Shown here: one piece after another, positions 56,655 to 64,000 of the stretch
Position numbering within the stretch: position 1 is the stretch's first letter
How the letters are laid out: every line of letters begins with the position of its first letter
Source: Dongia_A sp964542425
GTDB lineage: Bacteria > Pseudomonadota > Alphaproteobacteria > Dongiales > Dongiaceae
Assembly (NCBI GenBank): GCA_964542425.1
Contig: CAZIUB010000027.1
Span: 1-64,000 of the forward strand
Direction of reading: 5' to 3'
Length of the DNA stretch: 64,000 bases
Translations under genes and position numbers: made by a program
The notes under the pieces: model-generated
Told to the model about the DNA's origin: nothing
The model's database searches: none
Seen by the model: the letters and a program-made list of their open reading frames with translations, nothing else

Positions 56655-57305
56655 CTAGCGGAACAGGGCCTCCGGATGCTGGTTGACGGCGACCACGCGC
56701 CAAGCCGCCCCCTCGGTCGCCCGATCGGTCGCCCTGTCGAGATGATCGATGCGGGTGATCGAGCAGGTGTCGATGTTGAAACCCAGCGCGCGTTCGGGAT
56801 CGATCCCCAAGGTCGCGGCCAATGCCGCGCGAATGGTTCCACCATGGGCAATGGCGACGATGTCGCCCCCGGCATGATCGCGGGTGAAGCGCTCGATCGC
56901 CATCTCGACGCGGGTCACGACATCACCGAAACTTTCGCCATTGGGCGGTCGTTCCTTGGCCGGGGCGTGCCAGAAGCGGTGATAGGCACCGTCGCGCCGC
57001 GCTTCGAGCTCGGCATAGGTCAGGCCCTGCCAATCGCCGAAATGCTGTTCCGCCAGTTCCCGGGCCACGATCGGCGGGGGGCACTCGCGGCCGCCCGCGC
57101 GCGCGATCGCGACCGCCGTTTGGTGCGTGCGGCGCAGATGGCTGACCAGCCAAAGGGCTGGATGCGGGAGCGCCAGGGCCAGGCGCCGGAAGGTCGGCGC
57201 ATGCGAGCAATCCGCCTCGAGATCGTCCTGGCCATAGATGCGGCCATTGACGCCGGTCACCGGCGCGTGACGAACCCACCACCATCGGGTGACCCGGTCG
57301 CTCAT
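56655..57305 (-). CDS. histidine phosphatase, CobC-like (alpha-ribazole phosphatase)
   Basis: 216 residues. Catalytic phospho-His in WWWVRHAPVTGVNGR (RHA rather than RHG, common in this CobC-like group), second catalytic part IVAIAHGGTIRAALA. It directly follows cobS (7-bp gap), so it probably dephosphorylates alpha-ribazole phosphate or adenosylcobalamin phosphate in B12 nucleotide-loop assembly. Confidence 0.85.
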   Translation of the reverse strand: MSDRVTRWWWVRHAPVTGVNGRIYGQDDLEADCSHAPTFRRLALALPHPALWLVSHLRRTHQTAVAIARAGGRECPPPIVARELAEQHFGDWQGLTYAELEARRDGAYHRFWHAPAKERPPNGESFGDVVTRVEMAIERFTRDHAGGDIVAIAHGGTIRAALAATLGIDPERALGFNIDTCSITRIDHLDRATDRATEGAAWRVVAVNQHPEALFR

Positions 57306-57312
57306 GCCCGCC

Positions 57313-58134
57313 TCACGACAAGGCCACCAGATTGACCAGGATCGCCAGCTCCGCCAGCTGTTGGGCGGCACCCAGCACGTCGCCGGTGTAGCCCCCGATC
57401 CTTCTGCGCGCGATCTCGGCGACCAGGAAGGCGGCGATGAGTGCCGCGATGATCGCCACCACCGCCGCCCCTGGCCCCGCGACCAATGCCGCCAGCACGA
57501 GCGATAGCCCAAGCGACAGGCGCGCGCCCCCGGCGCTGGGCCGGCCGGCCTGGTGGGCGAGGCCATCGGCGCGCGCCAGCGGCAGCGAGCGCATTATCAG
57601 CGGCAACACGCCGCGGCTGCAAATGTGGGCCGAAACCAGCGCCGCGGCCACAATACCGGGTTCGCCCAGATCGATGATCGCGGCCACCTTGATGGCGGTC
57701 ACAAAGCCAAGCGCCAGGACCCCGAAGCCGCCGATCCGGCTGTTGCGCATGGCGGCAAGGCGCGCCTTGGGCCCGCCGCGGGTACCCAGCATGTCGCCGA
57801 AATCAGCCAGACCGTCCTCGTGCAGCGCCCCGGTCATCAGCACGATCGCAGCCAGCGCCAGGATCGCCGCCAGCAGGCCGGAAAGCCCGATCTCTATCGC
57901 CACCAGATAGCAGAGCGCGCCCAAGGCCCCGATGATGAGCCCGGCCAGCGGAAAGGCCCTCGCCGAATCGGCCAGACGCCCCGAAACGGTTGGAACCGGG
58001 AGTAGGGTGAAAAATCCGATCGCCAGCCGCGCATCGGCAAGCCAGCCGGCGGGGCTCCACGGATTGGACCCGGATTGGCCCGGTGGCTGGTCTAGTGATT
58101 GGTCTGGTGATTGACCGGAGAAATCGTCGCTCAT
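57313..58134 (-). CDS. cobS: adenosylcobinamide-GDP ribazoletransferase (cobalamin synthase)
   Basis: Integral membrane enzyme joining alpha-ribazole to adenosylcobinamide-GDP. 273 residues with several helices, the signature TGALHEDGLADFGDMLGTRG (~100) and RNSRIGGFGVLALGF. The N-terminus has a short low-complexity DQSxDQPPGQS stretch not typical of the family. Divergent from cobT across element A copy 16. ATG 58134 (MSDDFSGQS). Confidence 0.93.
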   Translation of the reverse strand: MSDDFSGQSPDQSLDQPPGQSGSNPWSPAGWLADARLAIGFFTLLPVPTVSGRLADSARAFPLAGLIIGALGALCYLVAIEIGLSGLLAAILALAAIVLMTGALHEDGLADFGDMLGTRGGPKARLAAMRNSRIGGFGVLALGFVTAIKVAAIIDLGEPGIVAAALVSAHICSRGVLPLIMRSLPLARADGLAHQAGRPSAGGARLSLGLSLVLAALVAGPGAAVVAIIAALIAAFLVAEIARRRIGGYTGDVLGAAQQLAELAILVNLVALS

Positions 58135-58222
58135 CGGGCAGGCTTGACGGTTGCAATCGACATGGGATCCCGGCATGAAGGCCGGCGCGCGCGAAATCAA
58201 GAAAATTCTTTTGATACCCAGC

Positions 58223-58364
58223 GCCAACTTTCGAAATTACGTGATTCATGAAACGCTTCGACGCCCTCACGAAAGTTGGCACATGTTGCCCAGAGATAGT
58301 ACCCGCCGGCGTGTGCGAGAGGGGTCAATGTGCCGAATCTGCCTTCAGTGGCGGCGGGTACTAG
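58223..58364 (+). repeat. element A, copy 16
   Basis: Hairpin 1 arms GCCAACTTTCG and CGAAAGTTGGC; hairpin 2 arms GTACCCGCCGGCG and GGCGGCGGGTAC ending CTAGGGG. The AGGGG at the end sits 11 bp before the TTG start of cobT and may act as its ribosome binding site. Confidence 0.9.
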
Positions 58365-58375
58365 GGGCAAGAACA

Positions 58376-59401
58376 TTGGACTCCCCCGCCAAGATCTCCA
58401 GCTTCGGCGAAATGCGCCGCATCCTGGCCGAGTTTCCGGCGCCGGATCTCGCTTCCGGGACCAAGGCGGCCGAACGCGAGCGCCAATTGACCAAGCCCGC
58501 GGGCGCGCTGGCGCGCCTTGAAGAGATCGCGCAATGGCTGGCGACCTGGCAAGGGCGCCATCCCGCGAGAATCGACCACCCCAGGGTGGCGGTCTTTGCC
58601 GGCAACCACGGGGTGGCCGCACTCGGCGTGTCCGCCTTTCCGCCCGAGGTCACGAGGCAAATGGTGCTGAACTTCCAGGCCGGGGGGGCGGCCATCAACC
58701 AGTTGTGCCGCAACGCGGACGCCGATTTGCGGGTCTATGAGATGAACCTGGACCAGCCGACAAGGGATTTCACCCAAGCCGAGGCCCTGGGCGAGGAAGA
58801 AGCCGCCCGCGCCATGGCCTATGGCATGACCGCGATCGAGCCGGGGATCGACCTCTTGTGCCTGGGCGAAATGGGGATTGCCAACACCACCAGCGCCGCT
58901 GCCATCGCGGCGGCCCTCTTCGGCGGGGGCGGTGGCGATTGGGCGGGGCCCGGCACCGGCGTTGCCGGGGCGCAATTGCGGCGCAAGGCCGAAGTCATCG
59001 ATCTGGGCCTCGCCCGCCACCGCGACCGGTTTCAGGACCCGTTTCAGGTCCTGGCCAGCCTTGGCGGGCTGGAACTCGCGGCCATCGCCGGGGCGATCAT
59101 GGCCGCGCGCATGGCCCGGGTCCCGGTGCTGCTGGACGGCTTTGCCTGCACCGCCGCCGCCGCCATCCTGTTCAAGGCCAAGGTAGGTGCCCTTGACCAT
59201 TGCCTGGTCGCGCATTGCTCCGCCGAACCCGGACACCGCCGCTTGCTGGCACTCATGGGCAAGCAGCCCTTGCTCGATCTGGGGCTTCGCCTGGGCGAGG
59301 CCTCGGGTGCCGCACTCGCCATTCCCATCATTCGCGCGGCTGCCGCCTGTCACGCCGGCATGGCGACCTTCGCCGAGGCCGGAATCAGCGGCAAGTCGTG
59401 A
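58376..59401 (+). CDS. cobT: nicotinate-nucleotide-dimethylbenzimidazole phosphoribosyltransferase
   Basis: Makes alpha-ribazole 5'-phosphate for the lower axial ligand of B12. 341 residues: VAVFAGNHGVAALGVSAFP, LLCLGEMGIANTTSAAAIAA, GGLELAAIAGAIMAARMARV and the catalytic Glu region GLRLGEASGAALAIP. TTG 58376 gives the usual N-terminus (LDSPAKISSFGEMRRILAEF). Together with cobS and the phosphatase this is the nucleotide-loop part of the pathway. Confidence 0.94.
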   Translation: MDSPAKISSFGEMRRILAEFPAPDLASGTKAAERERQLTKPAGALARLEEIAQWLATWQGRHPARIDHPRVAVFAGNHGVAALGVSAFPPEVTRQMVLNFQAGGAAINQLCRNADADLRVYEMNLDQPTRDFTQAEALGEEEAARAMAYGMTAIEPGIDLLCLGEMGIANTTSAAAIAAALFGGGGGDWAGPGTGVAGAQLRRKAEVIDLGLARHRDRFQDPFQVLASLGGLELAAIAGAIMAARMARVPVLLDGFACTAAAAILFKAKVGALDHCLVAHCSAEPGHRRLLALMGKQPLLDLGLRLGEASGAALAIPIIRAAAACHAGMATFAEAGISGKS

Positions 59402-60612
59402 GCCCCGTCCAGGCCATCACGACGCTCGATGCGGGTGCAAGCGATCTTTCCGCGGCGCGATCCTATTTGCTGGGTGCGCTGGGCTTGGCCGGGCCATTGC
59501 TGTGCGCCGATGCGATGGCCGAAGCGGCGCGCGCGCTGGGCATGATCCAGATCGATTCGATCCGAGTGTGCGGTTTGCGCAGCCACGAGATCGCCTGGGT
59601 CGCGCGCGGCGAGGCCCCCGTCTCGGCCTATTACGACCTCCTCTATCGCCGGCGCGAATTCGTCGAAATGCATTACCCTATGTTCGCGATCCGGCGCGAT
59701 TGGCTCTCCTGGTTCCAGCAGGACTTCGCCAAGATGATCGTCCGGCGCGAACGCTTGCGCGAATTGCGCCCGCTGATGCGCCGATTGAAGAGACACATTC
59801 GCGATCACGGCCCGGTCACGCCGGCCGATTTCGAATCCGAGCGTGTCCCCGGCGGTTTCAGTACCGTGAAGGCGACCACGCTCGCCTTGGAATACCTGTA
59901 TTGCCTGGGCGATCTGCAGATCGCCGGAAGGACCAGTCATTTCCACCGCGTGTTCGATTTGACCGAGCGGGTCGCGCCGGAAATTCTCGAGGCCCCCAAG
60001 GCCAAGCGCGAAACCCTCGCGGCCTTTTGCGTGCATTCCGCCGCGATGGTGCTGAAGCTTGCCACAAGCGAACAATTGGCCAGGCGCGCCGCCCATCATC
60101 TTGGCACCTGGCGAGGGGGCTTGCCGATCGCGCGCAAGGCGCTCGATCAGGCCCTGGCCGAGGGGGTCGTTGTCGAATCGGGGTTTGCCCGAACTTCCGA
60201 GGGCGAGCCGTTCCTGATCCCGGCCGAGCACGCGGCCGGGGCGCCGCCCGCCCTCGATGACACCATCCGTTTGATCCCGCCGCTGGACAATTTGCTGTTC
60301 AGCCGGTCGCGCTTCGCCGAATTGTTCGGATTGAGTTACAAATTCGAGGCCTACACGCCGCGCCATCTCCGGCGCTTCTATTTCGCGCTGCCGATCCTTT
60401 ATCGGGATCGCGTCATCGGTCTGATCGATGCCAAGAAGGACGGGGAGACCTGGCAGGTAGTCGAGCTGGAGATCGAGCGGGGCGCGCCAATGGACGAACT
60501 TCGCCACGCCCTGCGCCGACTGGCCGGCATCGCCGGCGCCAACAAGATCGCCTGCGCCAACACCATTCCCGGCCCTTGGCGCAAGGCGCTGAACGGACGT
60601 TTGGATCGGTAA
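59398..60612 (+). CDS. YcaQ-family winged-helix DNA glycosylase-like protein
   Basis: 404 residues of the crosslink-repair glycosylase YcaQ/AlkX family: GMIQIDSIRVCGLRSHEIAW, YYDLLYRRREFVEMHYPMF, TTLALEYLYCLGDLQIAGR, and the C-terminal PPLDNLLFSRSRFAELFG and KFEAYTPRHLRRFYFALPIL. Proposed role: unhooking DNA adducts or crosslinks. GTG 59398 overlaps the cobT stop (GTGA), so it is co-translated with cobT, an odd pairing. Confidence 0.85.
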   Translation: MSPVQAITTLDAGASDLSAARSYLLGALGLAGPLLCADAMAEAARALGMIQIDSIRVCGLRSHEIAWVARGEAPVSAYYDLLYRRREFVEMHYPMFAIRRDWLSWFQQDFAKMIVRRERLRELRPLMRRLKRHIRDHGPVTPADFESERVPGGFSTVKATTLALEYLYCLGDLQIAGRTSHFHRVFDLTERVAPEILEAPKAKRETLAAFCVHSAAMVLKLATSEQLARRAAHHLGTWRGGLPIARKALDQALAEGVVVESGFARTSEGEPFLIPAEHAAGAPPALDDTIRLIPPLDNLLFSRSRFAELFGLSYKFEAYTPRHLRRFYFALPILYRDRVIGLIDAKKDGETWQVVELEIERGAPMDELRHALRRLAGIAGANKIACANTIPGPWRKALNGRLDR

Positions 60613-60638
60613 TGGACTTGTCGGCAACCGTTGGGCTG

Positions 60639-60900
60639 GTACCCGCCGTCGCGGACCGATGATTGAACAACATGACCCCGCTAGTGTTCCGCAACCGACA
60701 TTCCGCTCTAGGGGCATGCCCGCCCGGAACACTAGCAAGATCATTGGCATATGTTGTGGTTCCAACGGGAATGATTTTCGAATCAAACGTTGGACCCACA
60801 ACACTGGCACAATCCGGCGGGTACTATCATTTTGTAGCGAGTGCCAACTTTCGTGGAAGCACCGGAGCGTTTCGTGTATCACGTTTTTTCGAAAGTTGGC
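60639..60900 (-). repeat. element A, copy 17 (reverse orientation), interrupted by element B
   Basis: Left arm of hairpin 2 (GGTACCCGCCGTCGC, loop to ATGACCCCG), then 125 bp of element B, then right arm (CCGGCGGGTAC), linker and an intact hairpin 1 (GCCAACTTTCG and CGAAAGTTGGC). Removing B leaves an ordinary A copy. Confidence 0.9.
60683..60807 (-). mobile_element. element B, copy 3, inserted inside element A
   Basis: Inverted copy of element B: CTAGTGTTCCG..CCGACATTCCG hairpin first, then GTTGTGGTTCCAACG against CGTTGGACCCACAAC. It begins CTAG and ends near ACTGG. It occupies the loop of hairpin 2 of A copy 17, direct evidence that B transposed into a pre-existing A. Confidence 0.88.
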
Positions 60901-60903
60901 CCA

Positions 60904-61047
60904 GTACTCGCCGTCGCTGATGGATGGTTCGAGCCAAATGACCCCACCCATTCACGCCGGCGGGCGACTCATCGTTTCGCGGCATGTGGCCCAACTTTCG
61001 TGGAAGCACCGGAGCGTTTCGTGTATAACGTTTTTTCGAAAGTTGGC
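60904..61047 (-). repeat. element A, copy 18 (reverse orientation, tandem with copy 17)
   Basis: Three bases after copy 17, same orientation. Hairpin 2 arms GTACTCGCCGTCG and CGCCGGCGGGCGAC; hairpin 1 (CCCAACTTTCG and CGAAAGTTGGC) is nearly identical to copy 17's. Ends 18 bp before the ATG of regB. Confidence 0.9.
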
Positions 61048-61065
61048 ACGCGCGATGATGCGATC

Positions 61066-62409
61066 ATGGTGCAGGCGGTGCGGAAGGCCTTGGGCTACCG
61101 CGCGCCGGCCCAGCGCCGGCAGCGTGGCCGGGTGCGCCTGCGCACCCTGGTTGGATTGCGCTGGATCGCGGTCGCCGGACAATCGCTGGCGGTGGCGATC
61201 GTGCATTACGGGTTCGGTTATCCGCTGCCGATTGGCTATTGCGTGCTCGCCATCGCGGCTCTTGCCGGAATCACGCTGGCGGCGCAGTTGCGCCGCCACA
61301 GCGCCGACCGCCTGACCGACCGCGAGGCGGCCGCGTATCTGGCCTTCGACATTCTGCAATTGGCGGTGCTTCTGTATCTGACCGGGGGCCTCAACAATCC
61401 CTTCGCCATCCTGATCCTGGCCCCGGCCACGGTTTCGGCGGCCGCCCTTTCTTATCGCTCCACCATGGGCCTGGCGCTGCTTGCCGGAATCAGCGTCTTG
61501 GTTCTCGCATTCGCGCATCTGCCGCTGCCGTGGCCGGGCGAAGGTTTCCAGATTCCCGCCCGGTTCGTCACCGGGCTGGCGATCGCCTTGGTGACGGCAA
61601 TCATCTTCGTGACCTTCTACGTGTTCAGGGTGGCCGAGGAATCCCGCCGGCTCTCCGACGCGCTTTCCGCCGCCCAGGCGACGCTTGACCGCGAGCAGCG
61701 GGCCTCCTCGCTGGGGGCCCTGGCGGCCGCCGCGGCCCACGAATTGGGTTCGCCCTTGGGCACCATCTCGCTGGTTGCCAAGGAATTGGCACGCGAATTG
61801 CCGGTGACCAACCCGCATCGGGCCGATGTCGATCTCCTGGTCAGCCAGAGCACGCGGTGCCGGGAAATCCTGGCCGAGCTTTCGGCCCAGCCCCATCTCG
61901 ACAAGGACCATTTCCTCATGCTGCCGACCAAGGTCCTGGTCGAACTGGCGGCCGAGGCGCATCTTCGTCCCGGCATCCGCCTTTCGATCGATTTGGCGAC
62001 CGATCCGGTCGAACCGCAGCCACCGCTCTTGCCCCGCCGGCCCGAGATTATGCATGGTCTGGGCAATCTGCTGCAGAACGCCATCGAGTTCGCGGCGAAG
62101 GATGTCCGGGTAACGATCGCATGGAACAGAAGCGAGATCGCCGTCACCATCGCCGATGACGGTCCGGGATTTCCCGATGACCTGCTCGGTCAGTTGGGCG
62201 ATCCCTATGTGTCGCGCGACCAGTTGTCGGCGCATTCGGCGCGCCAGGGAGACCATATGGGATTGGGCGTCTTCATCGCGCAGAACCTGATCGAGCGCAC
62301 CGGCGGCTGGGTAACGTTCCGGAACGCGTCTGGCGGTGGCGCGGTAGTGCGCGTGCATTGGCCGCGCGAGGCATTCGACCGAACCGAGGCGGTTGGCGGG
62401 AATACATGA
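61066..62409 (+). CDS. regB: redox-responsive sensor histidine kinase RegB/PrrB
   Basis: 447 residues. Six membrane helices (~30-190) with the quinone-associated GGLNNPF motif in YLTGGLNNPFAILIL. Then the phospho-His in ALAAAAAHELGSPLGTISLV, a Cys in STRCREILAEL that may correspond to the redox-active Cys of RegB, and ATPase boxes GNLLQNAIEFA and IADDGPGFPDD. Controls aerobic/anaerobic gene expression in alphaproteobacteria. ATG 61066 chosen; the frame runs open into element A copy 18. Confidence 0.94.
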   Translation: MVQAVRKALGYRAPAQRRQRGRVRLRTLVGLRWIAVAGQSLAVAIVHYGFGYPLPIGYCVLAIAALAGITLAAQLRRHSADRLTDREAAAYLAFDILQLAVLLYLTGGLNNPFAILILAPATVSAAALSYRSTMGLALLAGISVLVLAFAHLPLPWPGEGFQIPARFVTGLAIALVTAIIFVTFYVFRVAEESRRLSDALSAAQATLDREQRASSLGALAAAAAHELGSPLGTISLVAKELARELPVTNPHRADVDLLVSQSTRCREILAELSAQPHLDKDHFLMLPTKVLVELAAEAHLRPGIRLSIDLATDPVEPQPPLLPRRPEIMHGLGNLLQNAIEFAAKDVRVTIAWNRSEIAVTIADDGPGFPDDLLGQLGDPYVSRDQLSAHSARQGDHMGLGVFIAQNLIERTGGWVTFRNASGGGAVVRVHWPREAFDRTEAVGGNT

Positions 62410-62942
62410 ATGACGATGCGAAGAGCCTGTTGATCGTCGACGACGACGCGGTCTATCGCCAGCGCCTGGCACTGGCCATGGAGAAGCGTGGCTTCTCGGT
62501 CGGCCAGGCCGACAGCGTGGCCGCCGGCATCGCCGCCGCCAAGACCGCGCCGCCGCGCTTCGCGGTCCTCGATCTGCGCCTGAACGATGGCTCGGGCCTG
62601 GACATCGTCACCGAGATTCGCGCCCTCCGACCGGGTTGTCGCGTGGTCATCCTCACCGGTTACGGCAACATCGCCACCGCGGTCGCCGCGATCAAGCACG
62701 GCGCGGTCGATTACCTGCCCAAGCCCGCCGACGCCGACCAGGTCGAGGCGGCGCTGCTCATGGACAAGAGCGCGCTCCCGCCCCCACCCGAACAGCCGAT
62801 GACCGCCGATCGGGTGCGCTGGGAACATATCCAGCGCGTCTTCGAGCAATGCGACCGCAACGTCTCGGAAACCGCGCGCCGGCTGCGCATGCATCGGCGC
62901 ACCTTGCAGCGCATCCTCGCCAAATACGCGCCCAGGGCCTAA
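62406..62942 (+). CDS. regA: response regulator RegA/PrrA/ActR
   Basis: 178 residues, overlapping regB by ATGA. Receiver domain with acidic pocket IVDDDAVYRQRLALAMEKRG and phospho-Asp in AVLDLRLNDGSGLD (~55), TGYGNIATAVAAIKHGAVDY, then the Pro-rich linker (SALPPPPEQPM) and the Fis-type HTH NVSETARRLRMHRRTLQRIL that is nearly invariant in RegA orthologues. Global redox regulator. Confidence 0.96.
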   Translation: MNDDAKSLLIVDDDAVYRQRLALAMEKRGFSVGQADSVAAGIAAAKTAPPRFAVLDLRLNDGSGLDIVTEIRALRPGCRVVILTGYGNIATAVAAIKHGAVDYLPKPADADQVEAALLMDKSALPPPPEQPMTADRVRWEHIQRVFEQCDRNVSETARRLRMHRRTLQRILAKYAPRA

Positions 62943-62956
62943 TCCCAGGGCCTAAA

Positions 62957-64000
62957 CTAGGTCCGACCGATTGTCGCCAGATCGGATTTCGGCGTGCCGA
63001 TCATGGCATCGATGGTGCGCCCCTGATAGAGCACGATGCCCAGGCTTTCCCCGGCCTGGATCGCCAATTCCGAATCCACCCGGCACAGGATAACGCGGTC
63101 GCGACCGATGCGCTTGACCGCCGCGCCCAAAGCCCGGCCGCGCTCGCCCTTGGTGTCGTCGAACAGGCTGGTGGACCAATTGATCTTGATCAAATCGAAC
63201 CCCAGCCAGTCGCGGTCCAGCGCCGGCAGCAGCAGATGGTTGAGGCTGTCGATCGCCACCTTGTAGCCGCGCTCGCGCAGGAAATCGCGCGCGAACAGAT
63301 AATCGGCTGGCGCGTTGAGGACATCGATTCCCGGCAATTCCACGGCCAGCGAGCCGCGGTCGGGACGATTGGTTTCCTTGTCGAATTCGAGGAAATCCGC
63401 GCCCAGCACCGTGGTCACGTTGAGATTGAGCGCGGCCATGTTCAGCAACGTGTATGATTCGCGCCGCGCCATCAGGGCCAGCATGCGCCGATCGAGGTGG
63501 ACGGTCAGGTGCCGGAACAGCCAAGCATTCGAGGTCAGATCGAAGCCGGGCAGGATGGTCTTGGCCAGATAGAGCATCGAAAAATAGAGTTCGTGGTAGA
63601 TCTTCTGCGGCTTGGCGCCGGCGATGATGGCGCAAATGTCCTGGCGACGCAGCACATTGGCGAGGTCGGCCCGCTCGATCGCCTTCTCGAGCTGTTCCAG
63701 GTGCAAGGGCGTGATCCCTTCGCCCGGTGGCGCCTCGGCGTTCACCGCCGCCGCGGCCTGTTCTTTCGATCGCCGCCGTTCGATGCGCTCGGCATTCAGC
63801 CGTTCCACCCGCTGGCGCAAGGCCTGGTAGTCGCGCTCCACATGGTACCAAGTGCAAAACGCGCCCTCATCCGGTCCTTCCGCTTGGTTCTTGAATAACG
63901 GATCCTCGGAAAACAGGAATCGCACCTGCAGGACGCAGGAATCGATCTCCGCGACCTTGGCGCCCTTGACCAGGATCATCAATTCGCCGTTGTGCAACTC
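62957..64000 (-). CDS. degenerate EAL-domain-like protein, 5' end off the window
   Basis: At least 347 residues; the frame is open at the window edge, so the true start lies beyond base 64000. The C-terminal ~200 residues have the outline of an EAL barrel (MAALNLNVTTVLGADFLEFD, VAIDSLNHLLLPALDRDW, LIKINWSTSLFDDT, SELAIQAGESLGIVLYQGRT), but the EAL signature and catalytic acidic residues are not recognisable. It is therefore probably a c-di-GMP effector or a non-catalytic scaffold. Convergent with regA. Confidence 0.65.
   Translation of the reverse strand, partial: ELHNGELMILVKGAKVAEIDSCVLQVRFLFSEDPLFKNQAEGPDEGAFCTWYHVERDYQALRQRVERLNAERIERRRSKEQAAAAVNAEAPPGEGITPLHLEQLEKAIERADLANVLRRQDICAIIAGAKPQKIYHELYFSMLYLAKTILPGFDLTSNAWLFRHLTVHLDRRMLALMARRESYTLLNMAALNLNVTTVLGADFLEFDKETNRPDRGSLAVELPGIDVLNAPADYLFARDFLRERGYKVAIDSLNHLLLPALDRDWLGFDLIKINWSTSLFDDTKGERGRALGAAVKRIGRDRVILCRVDSELAIQAGESLGIVLYQGRTIDAMIGTPKSDLATIGRT

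Noticed and set aside
58135..58375. Cobalamin riboswitch in the cobS-cobT divergent region
   Set aside because: Most of the region is element A copy 16; no B12-box sequence is visible.

Overview
The window reads as a GC-rich alphaproteobacterial chromosome segment, most likely a Rhodospirillales-type free-living heterotroph. The evidence is a RegB/RegA redox two-component pair with alphaproteobacterial motifs, a PhaR-controlled polyhydroxybutyrate locus, a metX-metW pair, a leucine/isovalerate degradation operon, and dense ATGA/GTGA start-stop overlaps. I see no rRNA, tRNA, phage, CRISPR array or transposase gene. About 65 genes are supported; four carry one-base lesions (a Crp/Fnr regulator, a molybdopterin-domain protein, an amino-acid ABC binding protein and a GNAT acetyltransferase).

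Layout. 1-3.5 kb: broken Crp/Fnr gene (cut by the window edge), broken molybdopterin-domain gene, DgcA-like flavin oxidoreductase. 3.9-10.7 kb: ivd-mccB-liuC-mccA-mvaB, the full route from isovaleryl-CoA to acetoacetate plus acetyl-CoA. 10.7-17.5 kb: nucleoside hydrolase and ribokinase, a PLP D-amino-acid enzyme, then allantoinase, allantoicase and ureidoglycolate lyase, i.e. nucleoside and purine-ureide catabolism. 17.6-23.9 kb: pseudouridine synthase, chorismate mutase-tyrA-hisC-chorismate mutase/prephenate dehydratase-like (aromatic amino acids), metX and metW. 23.9-31.8 kb: methyltransferase, glyoxalase II, GST, carboxymuconolactone decarboxylase family protein, phaB, phaA, phaC, phaE-like and divergent phaR. 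31.8-43.2 kb: polar amino acid ABC transporter without its ATPase, two aminotransferases, acetoacetyl-CoA synthetase, three DMT exporters. 43.3-50.7 kb: TPR-methyltransferase, two tiny proteins, CitE-like lyase, glutamine amidotransferase, a Zn/Mn-type ABC transporter with a Zur-box-like palindrome. 50.8-64 kb: adenylate cyclase, YgjP-type peptidase, Ada-like protein, YcgN-like protein, SCO1, SYLF protein, cobC-like/cobS/cobT, YcaQ-family protein, regB-regA and the start of an EAL-like protein.

Metabolic logic (inference): leucine breakdown yields acetoacetate, which acetoacetyl-CoA synthetase can activate for PhaB and PhaC to store as PHB. Nucleosides give ribose phosphate and purine bases, whose ureides end as glyoxylate.

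The outstanding feature is a dispersed family of about 140-bp two-hairpin palindromic elements (here 'element A'): 18 copies in 64 kb, always at gene boundaries, four times as direct tandem pairs. Some supply the stop codon (ivd, phaC) or the probable start codon (metW, the SCO1 gene, possibly mvaB) of the adjoining gene. A second, unrelated about 125-bp two-hairpin element ('element B') occurs three times, always within about 140 bp of an A copy, and once inserted inside an A hairpin loop. That nesting shows B moved after A. I see no transposase or RAYT gene in the window.
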